DNA of 64,000 nt from an uncultured SAR86 cluster bacterium. GTDB taxonomy: Bacteria; Pseudomonadota; Gammaproteobacteria; Magnimaribacterales; TMED112. This document shows, piece after piece, positions 10,140 through 18,492 of the stretch. The stretch lies in the NCBI GenBank assembly GCA_902535365.1, contig CACATF010000001.1, forward strand, positions 132,077 through 196,076. The letters run 5' to 3'. The notes below the pieces were generated by a model that saw only the letters and a program-made list of their open reading frames with translations, was not told where the DNA came from and made no database searches. The position numbers and the translations under genes were made by a program. Within the stretch, counting starts at the first letter, position 1; each line of letters begins with the position of its first letter.

Positions 10140-10402
10140 TCTGGTTTTACGAAACCGCTTGGTTTTTCGTAGTTTTCATTATTAAGGAATAATGACATCT
10201 GTTCATTTAACCATTTTCTATTTTCTTTAATAGAGAGATCAAGGTGTTTTTCATTTATTAGCATGGTTTGTAGGTCAACCCATGCATCCCACGCTTCCTT
10301 AGAAAAATTTTGCATAATTTTCATACCCTTTTCACCTGGTATTGGTGGAAAAGGCAGAGCATCTAGCTCTTTCTTATACTTTTTACAAAAAACTTTAGCC
10401 AT
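10136..10402 (-). CDS. yggX: Fe(2+)-trafficking / oxidative damage protection protein
   Basis: [26 protein letters not shown]...ISKEAWDAWxxxQTMLINEKHL-type sequence; start refined to 10402. Confidence 0.95.
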   Translation of the reverse strand: MAKVFCKKYKKELDALPFPPIPGEKGMKIMQNFSKEAWDAWVDLQTMLINEKHLDLSIKENRKWLNEQMSLFLNNENYEKPSGFVKPD

Positions 10403-11354
10403 CTTGTAATAATTTATCAGAAATTGGTTTTGGAAGGGCAATATTAGCTAAGTCTTTCTTTGAAAACCACTTGCCCTTCATGTCTGTTGGTAGGTTTGTT
10501 ATTTGTTTAAAACGAAAATGGATATGTCTGTGAGAAAGAGCATGCTTGTTAGTCGCATTAAACTTATTAACTATTTTTACAGGGGGCATCCATAGCTTTT
10601 TCCAGAAACCTAAAGCCTCTGTTTGTGCAAGAAAATATCTTGGACCATCTTTATACAAAGAAAACTCCAGATACACATCTTTCTTGATGGGTTTTTTTGT
10701 ACTAGGCAACCGAAAATCATTTTTTTTGAAAGCAAGACAGTTTTTGTTAAGTGGGCACTCAGGACATAGTGGTGCTTTTGGCGTGCATAAAGTTGCCCCA
10801 ATATCCATTATTCCTTGTTGATAAGAATATGGGTCGTCCTCATCTAAGCATTGGGCAGATAAGTTCCAAAATAAGCCTTCTTTAAAATCCTTCTTTAAAA
10901 ATAGCCGTGCTATTACCCTTTTTACATTAGCATCAAGTATGGGGAAGGGTTTTTGATAAGCAATGGATAATATAGCTCCAGCAGTCGAGCGTCCTATGCC
11001 TGGTAATGTTATAAGTTCATCATATGTGGCTGGAAATCTGCCATTGAAATCTAAGAATATCTTTTCTTTTGCTTGGTATATGAAGGAAGCCCTTCTGTAA
11101 TAACCAAGACCACTCCATAAACTTAATATGTCATCTTCAGTTGCCATTTTCATTGATGAAAGGCTTGGGTATTTCTTTAAAAATTTTCTGTAATAACTTT
11201 GAGCAGTTACAACTTGTGTTTGTTGCAACATCATTTCAGAGATCCAAACCTTATATGGTGTAACAGATTTTCGCCATGGCAAATTTTGTCTGCCATTTTT
11301 TTTGTACCACTGTGTTACTAAGGCACCTAGATTATGCTCTTGTGAATCGTCCAT
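10395..11354 (-). CDS. mutY: A/G-specific adenine glycosylase
   Basis: [31 protein letters not shown]-x6-C-x2-C-x5-C cluster ([17 protein letters not shown]). Confidence 0.97.
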   Translation of the reverse strand: MDDSQEHNLGALVTQWYKKNGRQNLPWRKSVTPYKVWISEMMLQQTQVVTAQSYYRKFLKKYPSLSSMKMATEDDILSLWSGLGYYRRASFIYQAKEKIFLDFNGRFPATYDELITLPGIGRSTAGAILSIAYQKPFPILDANVKRVIARLFLKKDFKEGLFWNLSAQCLDEDDPYSYQQGIMDIGATLCTPKAPLCPECPLNKNCLAFKKNDFRLPSTKKPIKKDVYLEFSLYKDGPRYFLAQTEALGFWKKLWMPPVKIVNKFNATNKHALSHRHIHFRFKQITNLPTDMKGKWFSKKDLANIALPKPISDKLLQDG

Positions 11355-11937
11355 CTATAAATTTATAAATGATGGGCTCACCAGTTGCAATTTCTAGTTT
11401 TAATATGTCAGTTTCGTTTAAGTCTTCAATAAATTTAACTAAAGATCTCAAAGAGTTACCGTGAGCAGCAATTAAAACATTTTTGCTGTCATTAAGTTCT
11501 GGCATTATGTCGGATTCAAAATAAGGAATAACTCGATCATAAGTATCTTTAAGGCTCTCACCGCCCGGTGGGGGCACATCATATGACCTTCTCCAAATAT
11601 GTACTTGCTCCTCGCCAAATTCAGCGCGAGCTTCGTCTTTATTCATGCCAGTAAGGTCACCATAGTCTCTTTCATTAAGATTAACTGACTTAATTGTTGC
11701 AAGATTTGGCTCATTTAGCTTCTCAAGGATTATCTCACCTGTGTTTTGAGCTCTTTTTAATTCAGAAGTGAACATGACATCGAAATTAAAACCCTGCTCT
11801 TTAAGTTTTTCACCGGTATTCTCAGCTTCGGAGACTCCTTGATCAGTTAAACCTGGATTCTTCCAGCCAGTGAATAAGTTTTTTCTATTCCAATCGCTTT
11901 GTCCGTGTCGTACAAGTACTAGATAATTAACTTTCAT
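11332..11937 (-). CDS. gpmA: 2,3-bisphosphoglycerate-dependent phosphoglycerate mutase
   Basis: [60 protein letters not shown]. Confidence 0.95.
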   Translation of the reverse strand: MKVNYLVLVRHGQSDWNRKNLFTGWKNPGLTDQGVSEAENTGEKLKEQGFNFDVMFTSELKRAQNTGEIILEKLNEPNLATIKSVNLNERDYGDLTGMNKDEARAEFGEEQVHIWRRSYDVPPPGGESLKDTYDRVIPYFESDIMPELNDSKNVLIAAHGNSLRSLVKFIEDLNETDILKLEIATGEPIIYKFIDGRFTRA

Positions 11938-11989
11938 TTGTCCTTTAAAATAAATTCTATATTGTATAAGCTAACAACAAAATTGATAT

Positions 11990-12394
11990 ATGAATTTCTT
12001 CGATTTCTTAACAAATAACTGGTACGCCTCGCTACCACTTTTGATAATTCTTATTTCTTGGTATGTCTATGAAAGCAATAAGGGCGGCAAAAAGATTGAC
12101 CCTTCAGCTGCTGTGGCTATGGTAAATGCTGATCAGGCAATGTTTCTAGATATTAGAGACAAAGACTCATTTGAAACAGGCCACATTCATGGCTCAATTA
12201 ATATCCAAAAAGACAGTTTTGAAAAACAAGAACATTTGCTTAAAAAAGGCAAAGCAGTGATTGTGGTTTCTGAGAATGGTCTCGATGCTGGCTCAGCAGG
12301 CGTTGAATTAAAAAGAATTGGTGTCGAGGAAGTCTTTTTATTAAGAAATGGGTTAATTTCTTGGTATGAAGAAAGCCTTCCACTAATCAAGTAG
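11990..12394 (+). CDS. Membrane-anchored rhodanese-like domain protein (YibN-like)
   Basis: N-term TM, DQAMFLDIRDKDSFETGHIHGSINI rhodanese fold; active-site position is Ser (VIVVSENG). Confidence 0.85.
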   Translation: MNFFDFLTNNWYASLPLLIILISWYVYESNKGGKKIDPSAAVAMVNADQAMFLDIRDKDSFETGHIHGSINIQKDSFEKQEHLLKKGKAVIVVSENGLDAGSAGVELKRIGVEEVFLLRNGLISWYEESLPLIK

Positions 12395-12412
12395 AAGGCT
12401 CAAAAAAAATTA

Positions 12413-13396
12413 TTATTTGGTAAGTGTTCCCACGATGTGAGCAATAATTTTGTATGGATCTGCATTTGAAGCAGGTCTTCTGTCTTCAAGGTATCCATTT
12501 TTCCAATTATTCTCCACATTGGCGATAGGAATTCTGATGCTTGCACCTCTATCACTTATGCCATATGAGAATTTCTCAATGCTTTGTGTTTCATGCAAAC
12601 CGGTTAGTCTTTGGTCATTGTCTGAACCATACGCAGCAATTCCCTCTTCGTGGACTTCACCAAGCTTGTCACACATTGCTGAGAAAAGCTCTTCTGAACC
12701 GTTGGTTCTCATTTCTTCATTTGAGAAGTTTGTGTGCATTCCTGAACCATTCCAGTCACCAGTTTTTGGTTTTGGATGGATGTTAACACCAACGCCAAAC
12801 TCTTCTGCAATTTTATAAAGAAGGTAACGGCTTACCCATAAGTCATCGGCAGCTTTGATGCCTTTTCCAAAACACTGATATTCCCATTGGCCCAAAGCTA
12901 CTTCAGCATTGGTTCCTGTTAGATGAATACCAGCAGCCAAACATGCATCAAGATGTGCTTCAGAGATTTCTCTACCAGAAACATTGTCTGCACCAACACC
13001 ACAGTAATAGTCTCCTTGTGGTCTAGGCTCTCCCTTTTCCCAACCTAATGGTGAGCCATCAGGATTAGTAAAGAAGTATTCTTGCTCAAATCCAAACCAC
13101 CACTCATCTGTAACTACTTCTGCAGCAGCAGCTCTTGTATTTGATGGATGTGTTGTATGATCTGCTGACTGAACCTGACACATAACTAAATAGTCAGAAT
13201 ATACAGGGCTCTCATAAGTTTGCACTGGAAGTAAAAGACAATCAGAGCTTCCACCCTCTGCTTGTTGTGTTGACGACCCATCAAAAGACCAACCAGGTGC
13301 TGACTCTTCATCAGTAACCTTGATTTTGCTTCTCATGGAAGGCTCTGGTTGATAACCATCTAACCAGATGTATTCATATTTATTCAAATCACCCAT
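12413..13396 (-). CDS. glnII: Glutamine synthetase, type II (eukaryotic-type GSII)
   Basis: YIWLDGYQPEPSMRSK, PGWSFDGSSTQQAEGGSSDCLLLPV, WWFGFEQEYFF, NIHPKPKTGDWNGSGMHTNFS, GRRPASN-type (EDRRPASNADPY). Confidence 0.97.
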   Translation of the reverse strand: MGDLNKYEYIWLDGYQPEPSMRSKIKVTDEESAPGWSFDGSSTQQAEGGSSDCLLLPVQTYESPVYSDYLVMCQVQSADHTTHPSNTRAAAAEVVTDEWWFGFEQEYFFTNPDGSPLGWEKGEPRPQGDYYCGVGADNVSGREISEAHLDACLAAGIHLTGTNAEVALGQWEYQCFGKGIKAADDLWVSRYLLYKIAEEFGVGVNIHPKPKTGDWNGSGMHTNFSNEEMRTNGSEELFSAMCDKLGEVHEEGIAAYGSDNDQRLTGLHETQSIEKFSYGISDRGASIRIPIANVENNWKNGYLEDRRPASNADPYKIIAHIVGTLTK

Positions 13397-13455
13397 TATG
13401 GCTCCTTAATAAAAGTTAATAAAAATTTTATGCATTTTGTTCTGCAGGATTTTTT

Positions 13456-13480
13456 GAAGTTAAACTCGATCGTGTTTAAC
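13456..13480 (-). promoter_or_regulatory. Candidate riboswitch expression-platform hairpin
   Basis: Minus strand GUUAAAC-ACGAUCGA-GUUUAAC (perfect 7-bp stem) immediately 3' of aptamer; 3' arm can also pair with aptamer 5' flank AAGUUAAA. Confidence 0.5.
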
Positions 13481-13483
13481 GCA

Positions 13484-13533
13484 CGCGTTCCTTCGGCTTT
13501 CGCTTACTTCCGTCTTCTAGTAGAAGATGAACG
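13484..13533 (-). promoter_or_regulatory. Glutamine riboswitch aptamer (glnA RNA motif-like)
   Basis: Minus strand CGUUCAUCUUCUACUAGAAGACGGAAGUAAGCGAAAGCCGAAGGAACGCG: P1 CGUUC/GAACG, P2 UCUUCU-ACU-AGAAGA, conserved GGAAGUA and CCGAAGGAACG; lies about 90 nt upstream of glnII start. Confidence 0.88.
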
Positions 13534-13647
13534 ATTTTAACTTTATTACCCAATAGGGCCCCTTTTTAACCATGGAGTATGGTGCAAGTTATAAATGCTA
13601 ATTAATTTTAAACTGTTTTAAATTGTCTTTGCAACTGAAAGTAAGTT

Positions 13648-14223
13648 TTATGAGAAATGCTTGAGGATAATTGGAATTTTTGACTCAAGATCATCAAAAC
13701 TGTGAGAGCCTCCTTCATCAATTTCAATGTCGGCACCCTCAAAATATTTGGCTCCATAACGATAATCTAAGGTTTCATCGCCAGTTTGCAGCAGAACAAG
13801 ATATTTTGCTGGATCAGGGTTTTGAATAAATATTTCTTCAAGACTATCTACCCATTCTTGATCAATAAAATATGTTTCATTTGTGTTTGGATTTGTGTTT
13901 TCCCCTCTATCATTTTCAAAAATCTTATAAGCCCATACCGCTGGGTTAATCATTGCAGCTTTGATATTGTGTTTTTCTGCAAGAAAGCATGAAAAGTAGC
14001 CACCCAGTGAGCTGCCAATTAAATGAACGCTTCTTTCTTGTAATTCTTTATCAATGATTTGGCTTAGTTGCTCTATAGCTTCTCTAGGATGAGATTTTAA
14101 AGTAACAGACAATACCTCATAGTTATTATTATCTTTTAATTCACTAATCAGCAGCTCAGCCTTTCGAGCTTTTGCATGCGAATTCCATCCGTGCACATAA
14201 ATAATGAGATTAGGTTTTTTCAT
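13648..14223 (-). CDS. YqiA-family alpha/beta hydrolase (esterase)
   Basis: LIIYVHGWNSHAKARKAE, LIGSSLGGYFSCFLAEKH, INPAVWAY. Confidence 0.88.
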   Translation of the reverse strand: MKKPNLIIYVHGWNSHAKARKAELLISELKDNNNYEVLSVTLKSHPREAIEQLSQIIDKELQERSVHLIGSSLGGYFSCFLAEKHNIKAAMINPAVWAYKIFENDRGENTNPNTNETYFIDQEWVDSLEEIFIQNPDPAKYLVLLQTGDETLDYRYGAKYFEGADIEIDEGGSHSFDDLESKIPIILKHFS

Positions 14224-14626
14224 AGAAGTCATTAGTGAGAATCATATCAAGAACTTCAGTAAAAAACCGATTCTGTTGAGATTTTTCATCGACTGATTTT
14301 GGAAATTTTTCAAACTCGAAAGGAAATTGATTTGGTGAATAGCCATTGAATCGTGATACTTCACATAACTCAACATCATGATAAACATTTGCTTCGAAAA
14401 TTAATGAATTTAGAAGAGTAGTATCAAGATTAGAAAACCTTAACATCATATTTCCAGTATGTTTTGATAGCGCAATATACTCAAATTCTGCATTGAAGCT
14501 TGTTTCTTTGCTGGTAGATTTGAGTACCAGTTGAGAATTATTAAACTCACGGAAAATTTTTTTTATCCGGACATAATTTGCAGAACTAATTGCTAGTTGG
14601 TGGTTATTTTTTTTGTATTCATCCAT
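14210..14626 (-). CDS. DUF1249 (YqiB-like) protein
   Basis: NYVRIKKIF, VYHDVELCEVSRFNG typical of DUF1249; start refined to 14626. Confidence 0.8.
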   Translation of the reverse strand: MDEYKKNNHQLAISSANYVRIKKIFREFNNSQLVLKSTSKETSFNAEFEYIALSKHTGNMMLRFSNLDTTLLNSLIFEANVYHDVELCEVSRFNGYSPNQFPFEFEKFPKSVDEKSQQNRFFTEVLDMILTNDFYEKT

Positions 14627-15704
14627 GTTTGTAGGGTAAATATTTTTTTGAATCCTCAAAATATGAGTGAATATGTTGGGCTTCTTTGGCACAAAAATCA
14701 CCTATTGCATCTCTAAAGGCTTTTTCTGCGATCCAATGATACGACGTATTAATAACTGGCTCAAAACCCCTTTTTAATTTATGGTGGCCTTGGATACCAG
14801 GATCAAAAGTAAGGCACTCTCTCTTTATAGCAAGCTCAATTCCTTGGTAATAGCAGGCTTCAAAGTGAAGGAAATTAATATTTTCTCGTGCACCCCAATA
14901 TCTGCCATACAGCTTAGTATTTTTCTGAAAAAAAAGGGCAGCCGCAATTCTTTGACCACCTTTATGAGCAAAGAGGATAATTGGTTTTAGGCTTTTTAGG
15001 TCTTTAAAAAAGGCACTTGTAAGGTAAGGTCTTTGTCCTCTAACTGCATAAGTGATTGAATAGAACAAATAGAAGTCATTCCAGTCCTCATTTGTAATAT
15101 TCTCAATCACTTGAAACTCAATATTTAGTTTTTTGATATAGTCACGCTCTTTTTTAATATTTTTTCTGTGCCTAGATGTAAGGGAATTAAGAAAATCATC
15201 AAAAGAAAGGTAATTTTTATTCTGCCAAACAAAGTTACAATCAAGCCTCTCAATAAAATCTAATTCTTTGAAAATATTTCTTTGCTCTTGTCCAACAAAA
15301 AGCGCATGCAAAGAAGAGTAATTATTTTCATCAGAAAATTTTCTTAAATCCTTAAGTGCTTCTATCGCTTTATCATCGTCATCGGCATAAATTCTATTAC
15401 CTTCAACAGGTGTGAAAGGAATACTCATAACTAGTTTTGGATAATAATGGCGGCCATGATTATGGAAAGCATTTGCCCATGAATAATCAAAAACAAACTC
15501 CCCTTGGCTATTATTTTTTTCATAAAAAGGAATAAATGAATTATTTTTATGGTGAAAATAATTAGCTGACCAACCAGAATCTTCATCAAGGCAATTATTT
15601 TTTTCTAAAGAATTGAGAAATTCATAAGAAAAAAATGGATCAGATTGATCCTTTATGAATAAATCCGATAAGTTTTTGGAATTTTTCTCAATTGTATAGC
15701 CCAC
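14619..15704 (-). CDS. GNAT-fold peptidogalycan biosynthesis/recognition-like protein (COG3146/DUF482)
   Basis: SFLNSLEKN..., YYPKLVMSIPFTPVEGNRI, SRHRKNIKKER, YGRYWGA...LHFEACYYQGIE. Confidence 0.88.
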   Translation of the reverse strand: MGYTIEKNSKNLSDLFIKDQSDPFFSYEFLNSLEKNNCLDEDSGWSANYFHHKNNSFIPFYEKNNSQGEFVFDYSWANAFHNHGRHYYPKLVMSIPFTPVEGNRIYADDDDKAIEALKDLRKFSDENNYSSLHALFVGQEQRNIFKELDFIERLDCNFVWQNKNYLSFDDFLNSLTSRHRKNIKKERDYIKKLNIEFQVIENITNEDWNDFYLFYSITYAVRGQRPYLTSAFFKDLKSLKPIILFAHKGGQRIAAALFFQKNTKLYGRYWGARENINFLHFEACYYQGIELAIKRECLTFDPGIQGHHKLKRGFEPVINTSYHWIAEKAFRDAIGDFCAKEAQHIHSYFEDSKKYLPYKHG

Positions 15705-16536
15705 TTTGATTCTCTAAAAACAATATAACAGCAATAACTAATCCAACATGACTGTTTGATTTAAATGCGTCTAAATTTTTGCCTTCCTTCGATAGTTTGT
15801 TTTGAAAATATGCTTGGTATATCAAAAACAACACACCTATAGACATCATTTGAAGGTTATTAACCTTTGCAAAACAGATTACCAAAAGAATGAAACAGGT
15901 AAATAATAAAACGATTACTTTCCTTGTATCGTCTCCAAAAAATATGGGCAAAGAGTTAAGTTTCAATTTACGATCATCATCAATATCGCACAATGCATAG
16001 TAGCTGTCATACGCTACTATCCAAAAGACACAAGCTAAATAAAGCAACCATGCATCCATAGATATGCTTTCATTCACAATTGCAAAAGATATTGGTAGTG
16101 ACAGTCCAAATGTCAGTCCTAGGAACAATTGAGGGATTCCAAGAAACCTTTTCATTAGCGGATACAGGATAATCATTGGAATCGCGATGAATGCAACAAA
16201 ACAAATAACAAAAGCATTGGTTAATGACAAAAGATAAAGGCAACCTATGCCCAATAAGGCTGTAAAGATTATCCCCTCAGCAAGTGACAACTCGCCATTA
16301 GCCAATGGCCTGTCTTTAGTCCTATCAACCTCTCGATCATATTTATGGTCGAGAAGATCATTAATTGCACAGCCAAGTGATCTCGTTAGAAATGAGCCTA
16401 AAACTACAATTGTAAAGTGATCGATCTCAAAACTATTAGTTATAAATAGTCCCCAAAGCCCAGGCCACAGCAGAAGCCAAAAACCAATTGGATTATAGAA
16501 CCTAATTAATGACAGATAGGAGTTAACCTTATTCAT
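15688..16536 (-). CDS. ubiA: 4-hydroxybenzoate polyprenyltransferase
   Basis: LIRFYNPIGFWLLLWPGLWGL, NDLLDHKYDREVDRTKDRPLANG, AYDSYYALCDIDDDRKL. Confidence 0.95.
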   Translation of the reverse strand: MNKVNSYLSLIRFYNPIGFWLLLWPGLWGLFITNSFEIDHFTIVVLGSFLTRSLGCAINDLLDHKYDREVDRTKDRPLANGELSLAEGIIFTALLGIGCLYLLSLTNAFVICFVAFIAIPMIILYPLMKRFLGIPQLFLGLTFGLSLPISFAIVNESISMDAWLLYLACVFWIVAYDSYYALCDIDDDRKLKLNSLPIFFGDDTRKVIVLLFTCFILLVICFAKVNNLQMMSIGVLFLIYQAYFQNKLSKEGKNLDAFKSNSHVGLVIAVILFLENQSGLYN

Positions 16537-17005
16537 TGAATAAGAATACTTCAATTACCGAGAATTTTTGATTGTTGTAACTATAAATACACTTACGCCC
16601 CAAGAAGGTTTGGCCATCCAGCTCATAATCTGCAATATAAGTTTCATGTTTTTTGATGTTGCTATCTGAAAAGAGATATTTACCAAGAGGCTCTTCTTCT
16701 AAGCGACCAAATTTTGCAAATTCCTTGATAACATCCTGACTAAAAAAACTTTCCGCAAAAACAAGATTATGGTCTGACTTCAAAAGAATTTTTCTGAGAT
16801 TGCCAAGCACAGGTTCCGCTGACGTTTGCGCATCATGATGTTTGCAGATTTGCTCATCAAGCACAATGAGATCAATTTTTGTCTCAAGCAATCTTAACCT
16901 ATTCATCAATGAATTATCTTCTTCTACCCAGGATTTCATTTTTGGAAATGAAATCTCCAGATCAGGGATATAAAGATGCCAATTTGTTTTTATTTTTGGT
17001 GTCAT
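16529..17005 (-). CDS. ubiC: Chorismate--pyruvate lyase
   Basis: Adjacent to ubiA; UbiC-like pattern (R-LxL..., REVxL-type, LGxxLF: PLGKYLFSD). Confidence 0.8.
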   Translation of the reverse strand: MTPKIKTNWHLYIPDLEISFPKMKSWVEEDNSLMNRLRLLETKIDLIVLDEQICKHHDAQTSAEPVLGNLRKILLKSDHNLVFAESFFSQDVIKEFAKFGRLEEEPLGKYLFSDSNIKKHETYIADYELDGQTFLGRKCIYSYNNQKFSVIEVFLFNE

Positions 17006-17054
17006 AATTCAGTCAGGTGATTATAATACTACCCTTACTAAAAACACATAAATT

Positions 17055-17225
17055 ATGGAATTTAAAAAATGGGAATGCATCGTTTGTGGATGGATTTACG
17101 ATGAAGAAAAAGGCCATCCTGAAGAAGGGATAGAGCCAGGCACACGCTGGGAAGATGTCCCGCAAGATTGGGTTTGCCCTGAATGTGGTGTTGGTAAAGA
17201 AGATTTTGATATGATTGAGATATGA
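17055..17225 (+). CDS. Rubredoxin (56 aa)
   Basis: Read directly: MEFKKWECIVCGWIYDEEKGHPEEGIEPGTRWEDVPQDWVCPECGVGKEDFDMIEI; two CxxC knuckles. Absent from ORF track (under 60 aa). Confidence 0.96.
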   Translation: MEFKKWECIVCGWIYDEEKGHPEEGIEPGTRWEDVPQDWVCPECGVGKEDFDMIEI

Positions 17226-18487
17226 GTATCCTTTCAGCACCCAAGAATTTAACAAGAAATGTACTTATTGGAATGGGCCTTGGTGTGCTCATTGCAGCAA
17301 TTTTTCATTATCAGCAAGCTGCAATACCAACTATGCTTTTTGACTTTGTTGAAAAGTATGTTTTTAACCTTGGCGGCCAAATATTTAAAAACTTACTTAT
17401 GTTGGTGGTAGTGCCATTAGTTTTCTTCTCATTAGTATCAGGGATTTCATCGCTTTCAAACATGGTGAAACTAGGTTCAATTGCAACTAAAACGGTTGGC
17501 TTATATCTGTTCACAACAGGTTTAGCAGTTTCAACCGCATTAATCTTTGGATGGGTATTTAATCTATCAGGCTATGAGGGTGAGGTTGCCAGTTTTGCTC
17601 CTGTTGCCGGCGAGGCAAGTTTGTATGACACAGTCCTTAGAATATTTCCAAATAACATGTTCGGTGCTTTTGTTGAGAATAATATGCTCGGCATCGTATT
17701 TATAAGTATTTTATTTGGAATAGCTTTAAATCTAACTGATGAGCTTACTGACGGTCTATCAAAATCATTTGAAAGGTTTAATACAGTATTTTTAAAAATA
17801 GTTTTACTAATTATGAGTTTTGCACCTGTTGGAGTTTTTTGCTTGATGGGAAGCTATGTCATGGCCAAAGGTCTAAATATTTTTGGTGATTTAGCACAGT
17901 ACGTAATCTTATTAATCTTCGTGCTGCTATTTCATCTCACTGTGACCTACTCTTTGTTACTCAAGCTTTTTGCAAACTTAAACCCACTAATATTCTTTAG
18001 AAAAATGAGAAACGTAGCTCTATTTGCTTTTTCAACATCTTCATCTGCAGCAACAATCCCAGTCACATTGAAAACAGTTACCGATGATTTGGGGGTGAAA
18101 AAAGATGTTTCATCTTTTGTTGTACCAGTTGGAGCTACTATCAATATGGATGGAACAGCGATCATGCAAGGCTTAGCAACAATGTTTATCGCATCCACAG
18201 TGGGCGTAGATCTAACTTTTGCACAATATGCACAGATTGTTTTTCTTGCAATTATTACTTCAATAGGGACAGCGGCCGTTCCATCTGCTGGAACAGTTAC
18301 CTTGGCGTTAATTTTAGGTTCTGTGGGCTTACCTCTTGATGCAATCGGGCTAATACTCGCTGTAGATAGGATTTTAGATATGGTAAGAACTTCGGTAAAT
18401 GTTTGCGGAGATGCTGCAGTTTCCTGTATAGTAGCTAAATCCGAAAACGAATTAGACGAACAAACATTTAATAATAGGTTGGGATAA
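17222..18487 (+). CDS. Dicarboxylate/amino acid:cation symporter (DAACS family)
   Basis: SSSAATIPVTLK, INMDGTAIMQG, SIGTAAVPSAGTVTL, VDRILDMVRTSVNVCGD. Confidence 0.95.
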   Translation: MSILSAPKNLTRNVLIGMGLGVLIAAIFHYQQAAIPTMLFDFVEKYVFNLGGQIFKNLLMLVVVPLVFFSLVSGISSLSNMVKLGSIATKTVGLYLFTTGLAVSTALIFGWVFNLSGYEGEVASFAPVAGEASLYDTVLRIFPNNMFGAFVENNMLGIVFISILFGIALNLTDELTDGLSKSFERFNTVFLKIVLLIMSFAPVGVFCLMGSYVMAKGLNIFGDLAQYVILLIFVLLFHLTVTYSLLLKLFANLNPLIFFRKMRNVALFAFSTSSSAATIPVTLKTVTDDLGVKKDVSSFVVPVGATINMDGTAIMQGLATMFIASTVGVDLTFAQYAQIVFLAIITSIGTAAVPSAGTVTLALILGSVGLPLDAIGLILAVDRILDMVRTSVNVCGDAAVSCIVAKSENELDEQTFNNRLG

Positions 18488-18492
18488 AAATT

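Noticed and set aside
12373-12399. Hairpin AGCCTTC...GAAGGCT between the rhodanese gene and glnII
   Set aside because: Good 7-bp stem, but no T-tract in the + direction and only TTTCTTC in the minus direction; not called as a terminator.
13562-13590. NtrC binding site (TGCACCA...TGG) upstream of glnII
   Set aside because: Second half (TGGTTAA) and the 7-nt spacing do not match the NtrC consensus; only a generic dyad is kept.
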